A stretch of 64,000 nucleotides of DNA. Source: Paenibacillus mucilaginosus 3016. Lineage in GTDB: Bacteria; Bacillota; Bacilli; Paenibacillales; NBRC-103111. The notes beneath the pieces were generated by a model that did no database searches, had not been told where the DNA came from, and saw only the letters and a list, made by a program, of their open reading frames with translations. The stretch lies in contig NC_016935.1 of assembly GCF_000250655.1 (NCBI RefSeq), positions 1,630,001-1,694,000 of the forward strand, in the 5' to 3' direction. How positions within the stretch are numbered: the first letter of the stretch is position 1; every line of letters begins with the position of its first letter. Shown here in pieces: positions 56,337-64,000 of this stretch. The position numbers were made by a program, and so were the translations under genes.

Positions 56337-56374
56337 TTGATAAAAACTAAACTGTTCGCATATAATGCGAACAG
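56337..56374 (+). promoter_or_regulatory. Promoter overlapped by a palindromic operator
   Basis: TTGATA at 56337-56342, 18 bases, TATAAT at 56361-56366. A perfect 10-base inverted repeat (CTGTTCGCAT at 56352-56361, complement at 56365-56374) covers the -10 box. A protein bound here would block transcription of the following regulator, suggesting autorepression. Confidence 0.7.
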
Positions 56375-56387
56375 AGGTGATTTACGG

Positions 56388-56660
56388 ATGCTGCAGGGTA
56401 TTGAGCGTAAAGTTTTACGGATCATAGCGAATTATTGGAGTGGCCGACACCGCTGTCCTTTGATTGATGAGCTGATGATCAAGACCGGTCGCAGTAAAGA
56501 GGGCATATACAAAGTACTAACGGTGCTCGCGAAAGAGGAGTACATCGAGTGGTCCCCTACAATCCCCCAAGTTATGTTAGTCATCAATCCGTATGAACGA
56601 GATGCGCCGAACAACTGGGCGCAACCGGTCCGATCCCAAACTAGGTACTTCATGGATTAG
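56388..56660 (+). CDS. Winged-helix regulator (LexA N-terminal-like)
   Basis: 90 aa, ATG at 56388 behind AGAGGTGA. GIERKVLRIIANYWSGRHRC, then IDELMIKTGRSKEGIYKVLT and EEYIEWSP form a winged helix-turn-helix as in the DNA-binding half of LexA, without its protease domain. It likely binds the palindrome upstream. The last gene of the accessory segment. Confidence 0.7.
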   Translation: MLQGIERKVLRIIANYWSGRHRCPLIDELMIKTGRSKEGIYKVLTVLAKEEYIEWSPTIPQVMLVINPYERDAPNNWAQPVRSQTRYFMD

Positions 56661-57281
56661 TCCAAAGTTACCTTTGACCATGATGCATTACTAAGAGGAT
56701 ACCGGTTACATGACACCTTTTATAAGGGTGACAGCTAGTACATACAAAGTAGCCGCGGGCTTACCGTGGCTTTTCCCTTATCCAAAATTATTCGAAATGG
56801 AGCTAATTTTTTGTGCCTTTCATTTCAAAACGACGGTATTTGAGACAAGTTTTTTTGTCAGATGACCTGATACTGGAGCTACAGCAATGGATAAAGAGAT
56901 AATGGGCCAGTATTGGGTAAGCAAGAACATCGCCCGGAGATGGTCCTTAACTACCCAATACCCGAATCCGGCCATTACCGCCCAACAGGCACCAGCAGGG
57001 GACGGTAATCCGGGAGGCCAACGATTATAGAGGCTGCCAGCGATCCGCAGAATAGACAAACTATACATTGAACAAGAGCGGAGATAGCCAAGAAGTCAAA
57101 ATAAAATGTCCGATATGCGCGCTTCTGGCCATCTGCATACAGGCTGCAATTGTTCCGTGACTGCTGGGGAACGGATCCCAACCTCCATCACTGGCCACAT
57201 GATGACAAAGAATCCCCCCACCAGTAGGCTAGTTACTCCTCTTCTCGAGAGGCTTTTTTGGTGCAAAACTTCTGTCTTTCT
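56661..57281. other. Non-coding or decayed stretch, possible right prophage end
   Basis: About 620 bases with only short, overlapping ORFs on the minus strand that contain hydrophobic segments (GYWVVKDHLRAMFLLTQYW) in shifted frames, perhaps a decayed membrane protein. A terminator lies at 56751-56777. No att repeat was recognised. The right boundary of the prophage may be here. Confidence 0.4.
56751..56777 (+). terminator. Terminator after the accessory segment
   Basis: AGCCGCGG and CCGTGGCT pair over eight bases (one G-U), loop GCTTA, then TTTCCCTT. Confidence 0.7.
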
Positions 57282-58052
57282 TTATATCAAGACTTCATAA
57301 TATGCCATGGCCCTCCGAAACAACTCATCCGTATGCATATCGAAGCCCGTCCCGACCGGGTCTGAAATAAGATTACACAAGGATGCAGGTTCCCAAGCAT
57401 CTTCGTTCTCCCGCCATTGCGCCTCAATCGCATCGGATAGCAGCTTCAAGGCGGAGCAAGCAGGTCCGATCAGGTAGTCCTTGTGAATTTCGAGCGAATA
57501 ACCTTGTAACCAGAGATGGTTCGCGTAAGTGATCATTTCCGTCACTGTGCCTCTGTCGCCAGGGTGAATATGCCGGACGCTATTCCTTTTGCCATAACGA
57601 TTTGCCCAGGCGTCCCTGACAGGTTCCGGTCTTGCGCGCAGCATAATATGTGACGCTATGGATACGTTTTGCCTACGCGCGACGAGATCCAGAAGAGCGG
57701 TTTGAACCAGATCCGTTCGGTTGTCGCCCCATATGATCCGATGCAAAGCCGTGATTTCGAGAGCTTTGCGAATGGTTGTTCGCTTCAACTGATGGAGGAA
57801 AGAGGCCCATCTGATTATATCGAACGCCTTGTCGTCGGAAGACATGATACATTCACCCCATCCGGAGTAGGAGCCGCAGCTGATGAGCAGCACCCCGTAG
57901 CGGCAATTCGTCAGCCTTCCCTTCCTCGCATGGAAACAGGACTCATAATCAAGCTCGAAAAGCTGGATCCCCGTAATACGTGCATCTTCCAAACGCTTGT
58001 CTTCTTCGCTAATAACGAGAGCGTCGTTTATTAAGCCAATTGTCATCGTCAT
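57282..58052 (-). CDS. Shortened enolase-superfamily (MLE-like) protein
   Basis: 256 aa. YGVLLISCGSYSGWGECIMS, then RTDLVQTALLDLVARRQNV, are the capping-domain signature of muconate-lactonizing/mandelate-racemase relatives, and the ending PVGTGFDMHTDELFRRAMAY resembles the barrel end. The family is normally 350-400 aa; the catalytic Lys motifs and the metal-binding Asp/Glu strands of the barrel are not visible. It may be a non-enzymatic or degenerate member. ATG overlaps the stop of the 43-aa peptide gene (ATGA), with GAGGTGACG as ribosome site. Confidence 0.6.
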   Translation of the reverse strand: MTMTIGLINDALVISEEDKRLEDARITGIQLFELDYESCFHARKGRLTNCRYGVLLISCGSYSGWGECIMSSDDKAFDIIRWASFLHQLKRTTIRKALEITALHRIIWGDNRTDLVQTALLDLVARRQNVSIASHIMLRARPEPVRDAWANRYGKRNSVRHIHPGDRGTVTEMITYANHLWLQGYSLEIHKDYLIGPACSALKLLSDAIEAQWRENEDAWEPASLCNLISDPVGTGFDMHTDELFRRAMAYYEVLI

Positions 58053-58180
58053 CTCTGCGTCACCTCAACCAGAAGGATAACGGCGATACCCAGGCGATAA
58101 AACAGAGTATTCCGCAATTCCTTTCTTAACCGCTGCCTCTCCTCTCGATATGGAGGTTGAATCGAGTTACCGTTGTTCAT
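58049..58180 (-). CDS. 43-aa single-helix membrane peptide
   Basis: Basic N-terminal part (REERQRLRKELRNTLFYRLG) and a short hydrophobic stretch (IAVILLVEV). ATG at 58180 behind GAAAGGAAGGG. It is translationally coupled to the enolase-like gene and preceded by a c-di-AMP riboswitch aptamer on the same strand. Not recognised. Confidence 0.55.
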   Translation of the reverse strand: MNNGNSIQPPYREERQRLRKELRNTLFYRLGIAVILLVEVTQR

Positions 58181-58326
58181 GATGATTTCCCTTCCTTTCG
58201 GATCGTAATGGTCCGATTGAGCAGGGCACAGCATAGAAGCCGTACTTAAGAAGGAGATCCGCTTCAGTAGGGCTTATCGTTCATGGACGTCTCGTCCTAT
58301 AAGCGCATAGAAGATAGGTCTCTCTG

Positions 58327-58460
58327 AACGCTTACGAGGTTAGCTGTCGGATTCGGACTGAGAGTAGCCCTTCATGAAAGAAATCATGATTCACCCCAAG
58401 GCAGTTGTCAGCCAACTCTAGGTTCCCCCGTTTCCCGGATCCGGGAATTCAGCGATTACG
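58327..58460 (-). ncRNA. c-di-AMP riboswitch aptamer (ydaO/yuaA class), minus strand
   Basis: On the minus strand: AATCGCTGAAT, then ACGGGGGAACC, GGGGTGAATCA, and the conserved end GAATCCGACAGCTAACCTC with GTAAGCG. These are the ydaO-class core boxes. The RNA reads toward the 43-aa peptide gene about 150 bases downstream. A hairpin (GGACGAGACGTCC inside GCTTAT/ATAAGC) follows but no T-run, so its output may be translational, or the switch may have lost its terminator. Confidence 0.8.
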
Positions 58461-58679
58461 GCATTTCAGCGTATACCTTACCATTCGAACTGAGCAACAT
58501 GATACGCGATGATGGCATGTACTGTAAAATTCGCGAAATGCGATATAACGATGAAATATCGAAAATTAGCTTGTCATCCCTGATTTCGAGCGATAGAAGC
58601 CAGTGTTTCGCGATTGCAGCCTATGCTGTCTCGCTCAATCGTGCAAAAGGGACGATAAGCCTCGGAAGATGAACGATAA

Positions 58680-58723
58680 CCCGCATTCGCCGATTATGGA
58701 AACGAATGCGGGCCGATATTTTT
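58680..58723. terminator. Hairpin with T-run between the two riboswitches
   Basis: CCCGCATTCG and CGAATGCGGG pair perfectly over ten bases with a 13-base loop, followed by CCGATATTTTTTT. It may insulate the kdp leader from transcription entering from the left. No gene was seen directly upstream. Confidence 0.6.
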
Positions 58724-58819
58724 TTATACTTTTTTTACGCGTCCCCGCGACATCTTAACACTATTTTTATGCCGAACCGTATTATCATTGCTTATGCGGA
58801 AGCAGAAAAACAAAATATG

Positions 58820-58957
58820 AACCGCTGAATTTCACGACACGTGGAAGCGGGGGAACCACTGGGACCGGACCGTAAGCCGGACTATGGGGTGAATCCCAAG
58901 GTAACTTGGGTAAGGCGACTCTCACGCCCGAATCCGACAGCTAACCTCGTAAGCGAA
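58820..58957 (+). ncRNA. c-di-AMP riboswitch aptamer (ydaO/yuaA class) of the kdp operon
   Basis: ACCGCTGAATTTC, then GCGGGGGAACC, GGGGTGAATCC, GGTAACTTGGGTAAGG, and GAATCCGACAGCTAACCTCG with TAAGCG: all the family boxes in order. c-di-AMP binding turns such genes off; it is known to govern potassium uptake in Bacillales. A weak promoter (TTAACA 58755, TATTAT 58780) may start the leader. A terminator lies 55-95 bases further on. Confidence 0.92.
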
Positions 58958-59009
58958 TCTAGGGAGCAACATTTTTTCGTAATGCGCGCGTTTATTTGGC
59001 TGCGAGCGC

Positions 59010-59050
59010 AGAAGCAGCGAGAAGAGTCAATCTTCCGCGGCTTCTTTTTT
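59010..59050 (+). terminator. Riboswitch expression-platform terminator
   Basis: GAAGCAGCGAGAAGA, loop GTCAA, TCTTCCGCGGCTTC, then TTTTTT. The imperfect stem precedes the first gene of the kdp operon by about 30 bases, the expected off-state structure. Confidence 0.8.
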
Positions 59051-59079
59051 GTTGCTCTTACGGTGGAGGAGAAGGTGCA

Positions 59080-59496
59080 ATGAGTTTAAAAACGGACGGG
59101 TCTTACATCTTGGTGGCCACCACGAACAAGAGAGGAAGGGCATTTATGAGCGTGCTCCATTCGATGAACATGCCGTACGCCGTGCTAACAAACAGCAAGC
59201 AGGAAATGCTGGAGCTGGAGGAGCTCGGGATCGAACCTACCGTTCTAGTCGATACCGTCGATAGGTCAGCCTGGTTGGTACCGGATATTCCTATTGGCAA
59301 GGTGATTATCTTTGAAGAGTCTCTGCCGCTAACCTGCCGCTATCTGCAGGCTGTCACATCTTGGACCCAAGGTCCCATCTATGTGGTATCAAGCAGTGGG
59401 ATGATTCGAAGGATGTATAAGGAACTGGGAGCCACATACGTCATTCATAGCCGAAATGCTGATGTGTCGTTTTTACTCGATATAAGTTCGAAATAG
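59080..59496 (+). CDS. Hypothetical Rossmann-like protein at the head of the kdp operon
   Basis: 138 aa, ATG at 59080 behind GGAGGAGAAGG. Alternating strands and helices (SYILVATTNKRGRAFMSVLH, then IGKVIIFEESLPLTCRYLQA and GPIYVVSSSGMIRRMYKELG) suggest a small alpha/beta nucleotide-binding-like domain, but no P-loop is visible. First gene under the c-di-AMP riboswitch, so a regulatory or accessory role in potassium transport is inferred. Confidence 0.6.
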   Translation: MSLKTDGSYILVATTNKRGRAFMSVLHSMNMPYAVLTNSKQEMLELEELGIEPTVLVDTVDRSAWLVPDIPIGKVIIFEESLPLTCRYLQAVTSWTQGPIYVVSSSGMIRRMYKELGATYVIHSRNADVSFLLDISSK

Positions 59497-59510
59497 GAGG
59501 TTAGGTTACC

Positions 59511-59618
59511 ATGTTGGATATTGTGATGGTGGTATCTTTTATTGTTCTGGCTTTACTAATGGCGGGATTGGCTGCTTGGGCTGGCAAAGTTTCCGATGAA
59601 GGAGCTGGCCGTTCATGA
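59511..59618 (+). CDS. 35-aa membrane peptide upstream of kdpF
   Basis: LDIVMVVSFIVLALLMAGLA then AWAGKVSDEGAGRS: one helix with a short polar tail. ATG at 59511 behind AATAGGAGG. Its stop overlaps the kdpF start (ATGA). A second KdpF-like stabilising peptide is possible. Confidence 0.65.
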   Translation: MLDIVMVVSFIVLALLMAGLAAWAGKVSDEGAGRS

Positions 59619-59695
59619 TGTGGGCGCTTGGTGTAGTAGTTGTCGCCGTCTTTGTCTATCTGACATATGTGTTGTTAAATCCAGAAAAATTCTAA
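59615..59695 (+). CDS. kdpF: Potassium-transporting ATPase subunit F
   Basis: 26 aa: one membrane helix (WALGVVVVAVFVYLTYVLL) ending NPEKF, the KdpF hallmark. In other bacteria KdpF stabilises the KdpABC complex. Coupled to the previous peptide; 32 bases before kdpA. A second ATG directly follows the first. Confidence 0.88.
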   Translation: MMWALGVVVVAVFVYLTYVLLNPEKF

Positions 59696-59727
59696 CTGCG
59701 GGAAGATAGGAAGGGGTTTGGGTCGTT

Positions 59728-61398
59728 ATGTACGCTACTTTGTCCATCGTGGTTACGCTGCTGCTTGTCTTGGTGCTGGCGCGGCCAGTCGGTCTTTATA
59801 TGGCACAGGTTTTTGATTATGAGAAGTCCAAATGGGACAAATGGTTCGGCTGGATCGAGAAGCCGATCTATACCATTAGCGGGATCTGCCGCGACAATCA
59901 GACCTGGAAGCAATATGCGCTCGCTGTCGTCTTTAGCAATCTGGTCATGATCATTCTGGTTTATTTGATTTTTCGTTTTCAGAAGTTTCTGCCGCTCAAT
60001 CCATCCGGAATTGCGAATATGGAGCCCACGCTGGCATTCAACACGGCGATCAGCTTCATGACCAATACGAATTTGCAGCATTACAGCGGAGAAAGCGGCC
60101 TTTCCTATCTATCTCAAATGATTGCTATCGTATTCATGATGTTTACGGCTCCTGCTACGGGACTAGCGGCAGCGATTGCCATCATTAGGGCGCTTGCGGG
60201 TAAGCCGATAGGCAATTTCTTTGTCGATTTGATTCGTTCGATTACACGAATTTTGCTCCCTGTAGCTTTTGTCGCGGCACTGATCTTTATTGCGCTTGGT
60301 GTACCGCAAACACTTGAACCTACCGTTACGGCTCATACGATCGGCGGTGAAGTGCAGGAGATTGCACGCGGTCCGGTGGGATCGTTCCTCTCCATTAAGG
60401 AGCTTGGCAATAATGGCGGCGGCTTCTTCGGCGCAAATTCCGCCCATCCGTTCGAAAACCCGGATGCGATCAGCAATCTGCTGCAAATCGTTCTGATGCT
60501 GCTTTTTGGCACGGCAATTCCTTTTACGTATGGCAAAATGGTCGGTAATGCAAAACAAGGGCGTGTACTATTCGTATCCATGGCGATGCTCTTCATTATG
60601 ATGCTGGGGATATCGCTGGTGGCTGAGACGGCCGGCAACCCCGTCTTGAATGCCAGCGGAATTCAGCATGATCAAGGCAGCATGGAAGGGAAAGAAACGC
60701 GATTTGGCGTGATTCAATCGTCTTTCTATTCGGTTGTGACGACCGCTTCGGAGACAGGCGCCGTGAATACGATGCATGACACGATGACACCGATCGGCGG
60801 ACTTGTCACGCTCGCGAATATGATGCTTAATACCGTATTCGGAGGTGCCGGAGTTGGCTTTATCAACGTTCTCATGTATACGATTATTGGTGTTTTCTTA
60901 TCGGGCTTAATGGTGGGGCGGACACCGGAGTTCCTCGGCAAGAAGATCGAGGGTCGGGAGATGAAGCTGATTGCCGTTACTTTGCTGATCCAGCCGTTCA
61001 TAATATTAGCACCGACGGCGCTTGCACTTTTCATCTATCCGGAGACGATCTCTAATCCTGGATTTCACGGGCTAACACAGGCTCTATACGAATTTACCTC
61101 CTCTGCGGCCAATAACGGCTCCGGCTTCGAGGGACTTGGCGACAATACGCCATTTTGGAATATCTCAACAGGCATAGTGATGTACCTGGGGCGTTTCTTC
61201 TCGATCGTGACCATGCTGGCGGTTGCAGGCTCGTTGGCAGCCAAGAAGCCGGTGCCGGAAACCTCGGGTACATTCCGTACCGACAACGGATTATTCGCCG
61301 GCGTATTCCTTGGGACGGTTCTAATTGTAGGCGCGCTTACCTTCTTCCCGGCCCTTGTGCTCGGACCGATTGCAGAACAATTAACGCTTAAGCCATAA
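59728..61398 (+). CDS. kdpA: Potassium-transporting ATPase subunit A
   Basis: 556 aa, ten or more helices. KdpA is the channel-like subunit that takes up potassium. Selectivity-filter repeats such as AISFMTNTNLQHYSGESGLS, then LGNNGGGFFGANSAHPFENP and YEFTSSAANNGSGFEGLGDN are present. Length is normal. It works with KdpB and KdpC in the membrane. Confidence 0.97.
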   Translation: MYATLSIVVTLLLVLVLARPVGLYMAQVFDYEKSKWDKWFGWIEKPIYTISGICRDNQTWKQYALAVVFSNLVMIILVYLIFRFQKFLPLNPSGIANMEPTLAFNTAISFMTNTNLQHYSGESGLSYLSQMIAIVFMMFTAPATGLAAAIAIIRALAGKPIGNFFVDLIRSITRILLPVAFVAALIFIALGVPQTLEPTVTAHTIGGEVQEIARGPVGSFLSIKELGNNGGGFFGANSAHPFENPDAISNLLQIVLMLLFGTAIPFTYGKMVGNAKQGRVLFVSMAMLFIMMLGISLVAETAGNPVLNASGIQHDQGSMEGKETRFGVIQSSFYSVVTTASETGAVNTMHDTMTPIGGLVTLANMMLNTVFGGAGVGFINVLMYTIIGVFLSGLMVGRTPEFLGKKIEGREMKLIAVTLLIQPFIILAPTALALFIYPETISNPGFHGLTQALYEFTSSAANNGSGFEGLGDNTPFWNISTGIVMYLGRFFSIVTMLAVAGSLAAKKPVPETSGTFRTDNGLFAGVFLGTVLIVGALTFFPALVLGPIAEQLTLKP

Positions 61399-61429
61399 GC
61401 ATAGAAAGTAAAAGCGGAGGAACTTAGCC

Positions 61430-63460
61430 ATGAGAGAGAAAAAATCGATGATGAGCAGCGCGATTATTCAGAAAGCGGTCAAGGAGTCATTTCTGAAACT
61501 AGATCCGCGTGTCATGGTTCGGAACCCGATCATGTTCATTGTAGAGATCGGTTTTCTAATTACAATGCTGCTGATTTTCGTGCCGGATTTATTCGGCGGT
61601 ACCGTTTCAAGAGGCTACAACCTGGTCGTGTCACTGATTTTGCTGTTCACCGTATTGTTTGCGAACTTTGCTGAAGCATTGGCAGAAGGTCGGGGAAAGG
61701 CGCAGGCTGACACGCTAAAGAAAACGAAGCAGGATATCAAGGCGAATAAAATCGTCGGACACCATTCCATCAAGCAGGTAGTATCGTCGGAGCTTCGCAA
61801 AGGCGATGTCGTTATTGTCACGCAAGGAGAGATGATTCCCGGCGACGGCGAAGTGATCGAGGGACTTGCATCGGTTGATGAATCCGCGATTACAGGCGAG
61901 TCGGCTCCTGTTATTAAGGAGGCCGGCGGCGATTTCAGTTCGGTCACCGGAGGTACGCGTGTCGTCAGCGACCAGATTAAGGTGCGGATTACGAGCGACC
62001 CGGGGGAATCGTTCCTTGATCGTATGATCGCGCTCGTTGAAGGCGCCAAAAGGCAGAAAACTCCCAACGAAATTGCGCTTAGTACCGTTTTGACAAGCTT
62101 GACCTTAATCTTTTTCATTGTTGTCGTGACGCTTCCATTCTTCGGGAACTACTTGAACGTCAATTTGGAAATACCGATGCTGATCGCGCTTCTCGTCTGT
62201 TTGATTCCGACGACAATTGGCGGTCTGCTGTCGGCGATTGGTATTGCCGGCATGGACCGCGTAACACAGTTCAATGTGCTTGCGATGTCCGGAAAAGCGG
62301 TAGAGGCAGCAGGGGATATCAATACGATTATTCTCGATAAGACGGGCACAATCACGTTCGGCAATCGGATGGCGAGCGAATTCATTCCCGTCGGGGGACA
62401 TCAGGAGAAGGAAACGGCTGCGTGGGCGGCAATCAGCTCGCTTCAGGACGAGACGCCCGAGGGGCGTTCCGTACTAGAACTGATGAAGAAGCAAGGGTTC
62501 ACACATGACGCCGCTGTAGGAGACGGGGCCGAATTTCTCGAATTCAAGGCTGAAACCCGGATGAGCGGCATGGATCTGAAGGATGGCCGCAAGGTGCGCA
62601 AAGGCGCCGTCGATGCCGTCAAAAAGTGGATTGTTGCCCAAGGCGGTAAAATCCCGAAGGACCTTGATCCAAGCAGCGACCGAATTGCCAAAGCCGGCGG
62701 CACGCCGCTTGCCGTGGCCGTCGATCAAGAGATTTTTGGCCTGATCTACTTGAAGGATACCGTCAAACCGGGCATGAAGGAACGTTTTGAACAAATGCGC
62801 CGGATGGGGATTAAAACGATCATGTGTACGGGTGATAACCCGTTGACGGCAGCAACAATCGCGATCGAGGCCGGCGTAGATGATTTTATCGCCGAGAGCA
62901 AGCCGGAAGATAAGATTGCAGTCATTCGCAAAGAGCAGGCGGAAGGCAAGCTAGTTGCGATGACGGGCGATGGTACCAATGACGCGCCTGCGTTGGCGCA
63001 GGCCGATGTAGGCATAGCGATGAACAGCGGAACGGTAGCTGCCAAAGAAGCGGCTAATATGGTCGATCTGGACTCGGACCCATCTAAAATCATTGAAGTC
63101 GTGGCGATTGGCAAACAGCTGCTGATGACGCGCGGCGCATTGACGACATTCAGTATTGCGAACGATATCGCTAAATATTTTGCGATCATCCCTGCAATGT
63201 TCATGCTGGCCATCCCGCAGATGGACGCCTTGAATATTATGCGGCTAGGTTCGCCGAATTCCGCGATCTTGTCAGCTTTGATCTTCAATGCTGTCATCAT
63301 TCCCTTGTTAATTCCGCTGGCGATGAAAGGGGTAGCGTATAAGCCCATGTCTTCGTCCGCGCTGCTGCAGCGCAATCTGTTCTTTTACGGTTTGGGCGGC
63401 GTAATCGTGCCGTTCCTAGGCATTAAATTGATCGATCTTGTCGTTCATCTGTGGGTATAA
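61430..63460 (+). CDS. kdpB: Potassium-transporting P-type ATPase subunit B
   Basis: 676 aa P-type ATPase that powers potassium uptake. [11 protein letters not shown] (Asp303 is phosphorylated), [20 protein letters not shown] (actuator TGES) and [20 protein letters not shown] (hinge) are intact. ATG behind GCGGAGG. Confidence 0.98.
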   Translation: MREKKSMMSSAIIQKAVKESFLKLDPRVMVRNPIMFIVEIGFLITMLLIFVPDLFGGTVSRGYNLVVSLILLFTVLFANFAEALAEGRGKAQADTLKKTKQDIKANKIVGHHSIKQVVSSELRKGDVVIVTQGEMIPGDGEVIEGLASVDESAITGESAPVIKEAGGDFSSVTGGTRVVSDQIKVRITSDPGESFLDRMIALVEGAKRQKTPNEIALSTVLTSLTLIFFIVVVTLPFFGNYLNVNLEIPMLIALLVCLIPTTIGGLLSAIGIAGMDRVTQFNVLAMSGKAVEAAGDINTIILDKTGTITFGNRMASEFIPVGGHQEKETAAWAAISSLQDETPEGRSVLELMKKQGFTHDAAVGDGAEFLEFKAETRMSGMDLKDGRKVRKGAVDAVKKWIVAQGGKIPKDLDPSSDRIAKAGGTPLAVAVDQEIFGLIYLKDTVKPGMKERFEQMRRMGIKTIMCTGDNPLTAATIAIEAGVDDFIAESKPEDKIAVIRKEQAEGKLVAMTGDGTNDAPALAQADVGIAMNSGTVAAKEAANMVDLDSDPSKIIEVVAIGKQLLMTRGALTTFSIANDIAKYFAIIPAMFMLAIPQMDALNIMRLGSPNSAILSALIFNAVIIPLLIPLAMKGVAYKPMSSSALLQRNLFFYGLGGVIVPFLGIKLIDLVVHLWV

Positions 63461-63479
63461 CGGGAAAGGAAGGAAACCA

Positions 63480-64000
63480 ATGAAATTGATTGTGAGCAGT
63501 ATTCGATTAAGTCTCGTGCTTATGGTGGTATGCGGACTTCTTTATAATCTTGTCGTGACGGGCATTGCGCAAGCGGTTATGCCCCATCAGGCAGACGGAA
63601 GCTTGGTCTACGATGAAAACCAGAACGTTATCGGGTCGGAATTGATTGGACAACACTTTGTCGATCCGAAATATTTCCAGAGCCGCGTATCTTCCATTGG
63701 ATATAATGGAGCTGGCTCAGGGAGCGGCAACTATGCCCCGTCCCATCCAGATCTGCTAGCGCGTGTTCAGAAGTCGCTCGAGTCGTGGAAGAAAGAAAAT
63801 CCCGATGTGCCGGTTAGCCGTCTGCCGATCGATCTGATCACAAACTCGGGTTCCGGGCTGGATCCTCACATCAGTCCTGAAGCGGCCGAGGCGCAAATCC
63901 CGAGAATAAGCAAGCTGACGGGAATTTCTGCAGAGAAGCTCCAGGAATTGGTGAAGGACCATACAGCTGCAAGAGAGCTAGGATTCCTTGGCGAGCCGGT
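63480..64000 (+). CDS. kdpC: Potassium-transporting ATPase subunit C (partial)
   Basis: The first 173 codons; the C-terminal few residues are beyond the window. One N-terminal membrane helix ([20 protein letters not shown]), [20 protein letters not shown], and [20 protein letters not shown] are KdpC hallmarks. ATG behind AAGGAAGG. Confidence 0.97.
   Translation, partial: MKLIVSSIRLSLVLMVVCGLLYNLVVTGIAQAVMPHQADGSLVYDENQNVIGSELIGQHFVDPKYFQSRVSSIGYNGAGSGSGNYAPSHPDLLARVQKSLESWKKENPDVPVSRLPIDLITNSGSGLDPHISPEAAEAQIPRISKLTGISAEKLQELVKDHTAARELGFLGEP

Larger units (their letters stand above)
14157..56660. mobile_element. Siphovirus-type prophage plus downstream accessory segment
   Basis: An integrase next to the 3' end of sufB, a lysogeny switch, replication, packaging, HK97-type head, long tail with tape measure, and lysis genes follow in standard order up to the holin at 51,990. 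The accessory segment from 52 to 56.7 kb is tied to it by repeated holin ends. The left end lies between 14,094 and 14,157. I found no matching direct repeat on the right, so the right limit is a guess between about 52.3 and 57.2 kb. All core phage functions are present, but an endolysin frameshift and two damaged cargo genes argue for some decay. Confidence 0.85.

Noticed and set aside
56820-57181. Minus-strand ORFs with hydrophobic stretches
   Set aside because: Short, in shifted frames and without ribosome sites; at most remnants of a decayed membrane gene.
57200-57260. Direct repeat with 14130-14156 as attR
   Set aside because: Only scattered short T- and C-rich matches; not better than chance.
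57669-58034. 121-aa plus-strand ORF
   Set aside because: Antisense to the enolase-like gene, no family resemblance and no ribosome site.
58841-59083. 80-aa plus-strand ORF over the kdp leader
   Set aside because: It overlaps the riboswitch aptamer and terminator and has no ribosome site.

Overview
The window looks like a moderately GC-rich, spore-forming Firmicute of the Paenibacillaceae, most likely Paenibacillus. This is inferred from the sufCDSUB gene order, strong AGGAGG ribosome sites, Bacillales-type methionine salvage genes, a c-di-AMP riboswitch ahead of kdp, and the overall protein flavour. No 16S or tRNA gene is present to confirm it.

Layout. Bases 1-8,720 are host chromosome: the start of an RpiR/MurR regulator (minus), a secreted beta-sandwich protein with an EF-hand/dockerin-like tail, a convergent mtnK-mtnA operon, a small membrane protein, a group II intron sitting just behind a rho-independent terminator, and a DUF1802 gene. 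Bases 8,745-14,093 are the complete sufC-sufD-sufS-sufU-sufB operon with a Fur-box-like palindrome in its leader.

From 14,157 a siphovirus prophage with HK97-type head genes begins directly behind sufB. On the minus strand are integrase, an ImmA/IrrE peptidase, a DUF1828/DUF6978-like gene pair and the CI-like repressor. A cluster of about four TTACCGNNNNGGTAA operators separates the repressor from the plus-strand early genes: Cro-like protein, small regulators, YqaJ exonuclease, RecT, an O-like initiator carrying its own iteron array, DnaB helicase and a RuvC-like resolvase. Then come a late regulator, HNH, terminase, portal, protease, capsid, connectors, tail tube, an SGNH/FN3 protein, a frameshifting tail chaperone, tape measure, Dit, Gp37-like protein, fibre, XkdX, XhlA, endolysin and LLH holin. 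AT-rich cargo genes interrupt the programme at about 15.9-17.1, 26.0-27.5 and 28.6-30.9 kb.

Behind the holin (52-56.7 kb) is an accessory segment of polytopic membrane proteins resembling the CBO0543 family, a cupin and a small winged-helix regulator. The extreme 3' end of a holin gene plus its terminator recurs three times in this segment and bounds the cargo genes. Members of the same membrane-protein family also sit at 26.0 and 27.1 kb inside the prophage, the second with a one-base frameshift. The right prophage end and its att site were not found.

The last part (57.3-64 kb) is host-like again. Two ydaO-type c-di-AMP riboswitch aptamers stand back to back: the plus-strand one precedes a 138-aa protein, two tiny membrane peptides (the second KdpF) and kdpA, kdpB and kdpC (cut by the window end). 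The minus-strand one precedes a 43-aa membrane peptide and a shortened enolase-superfamily protein.
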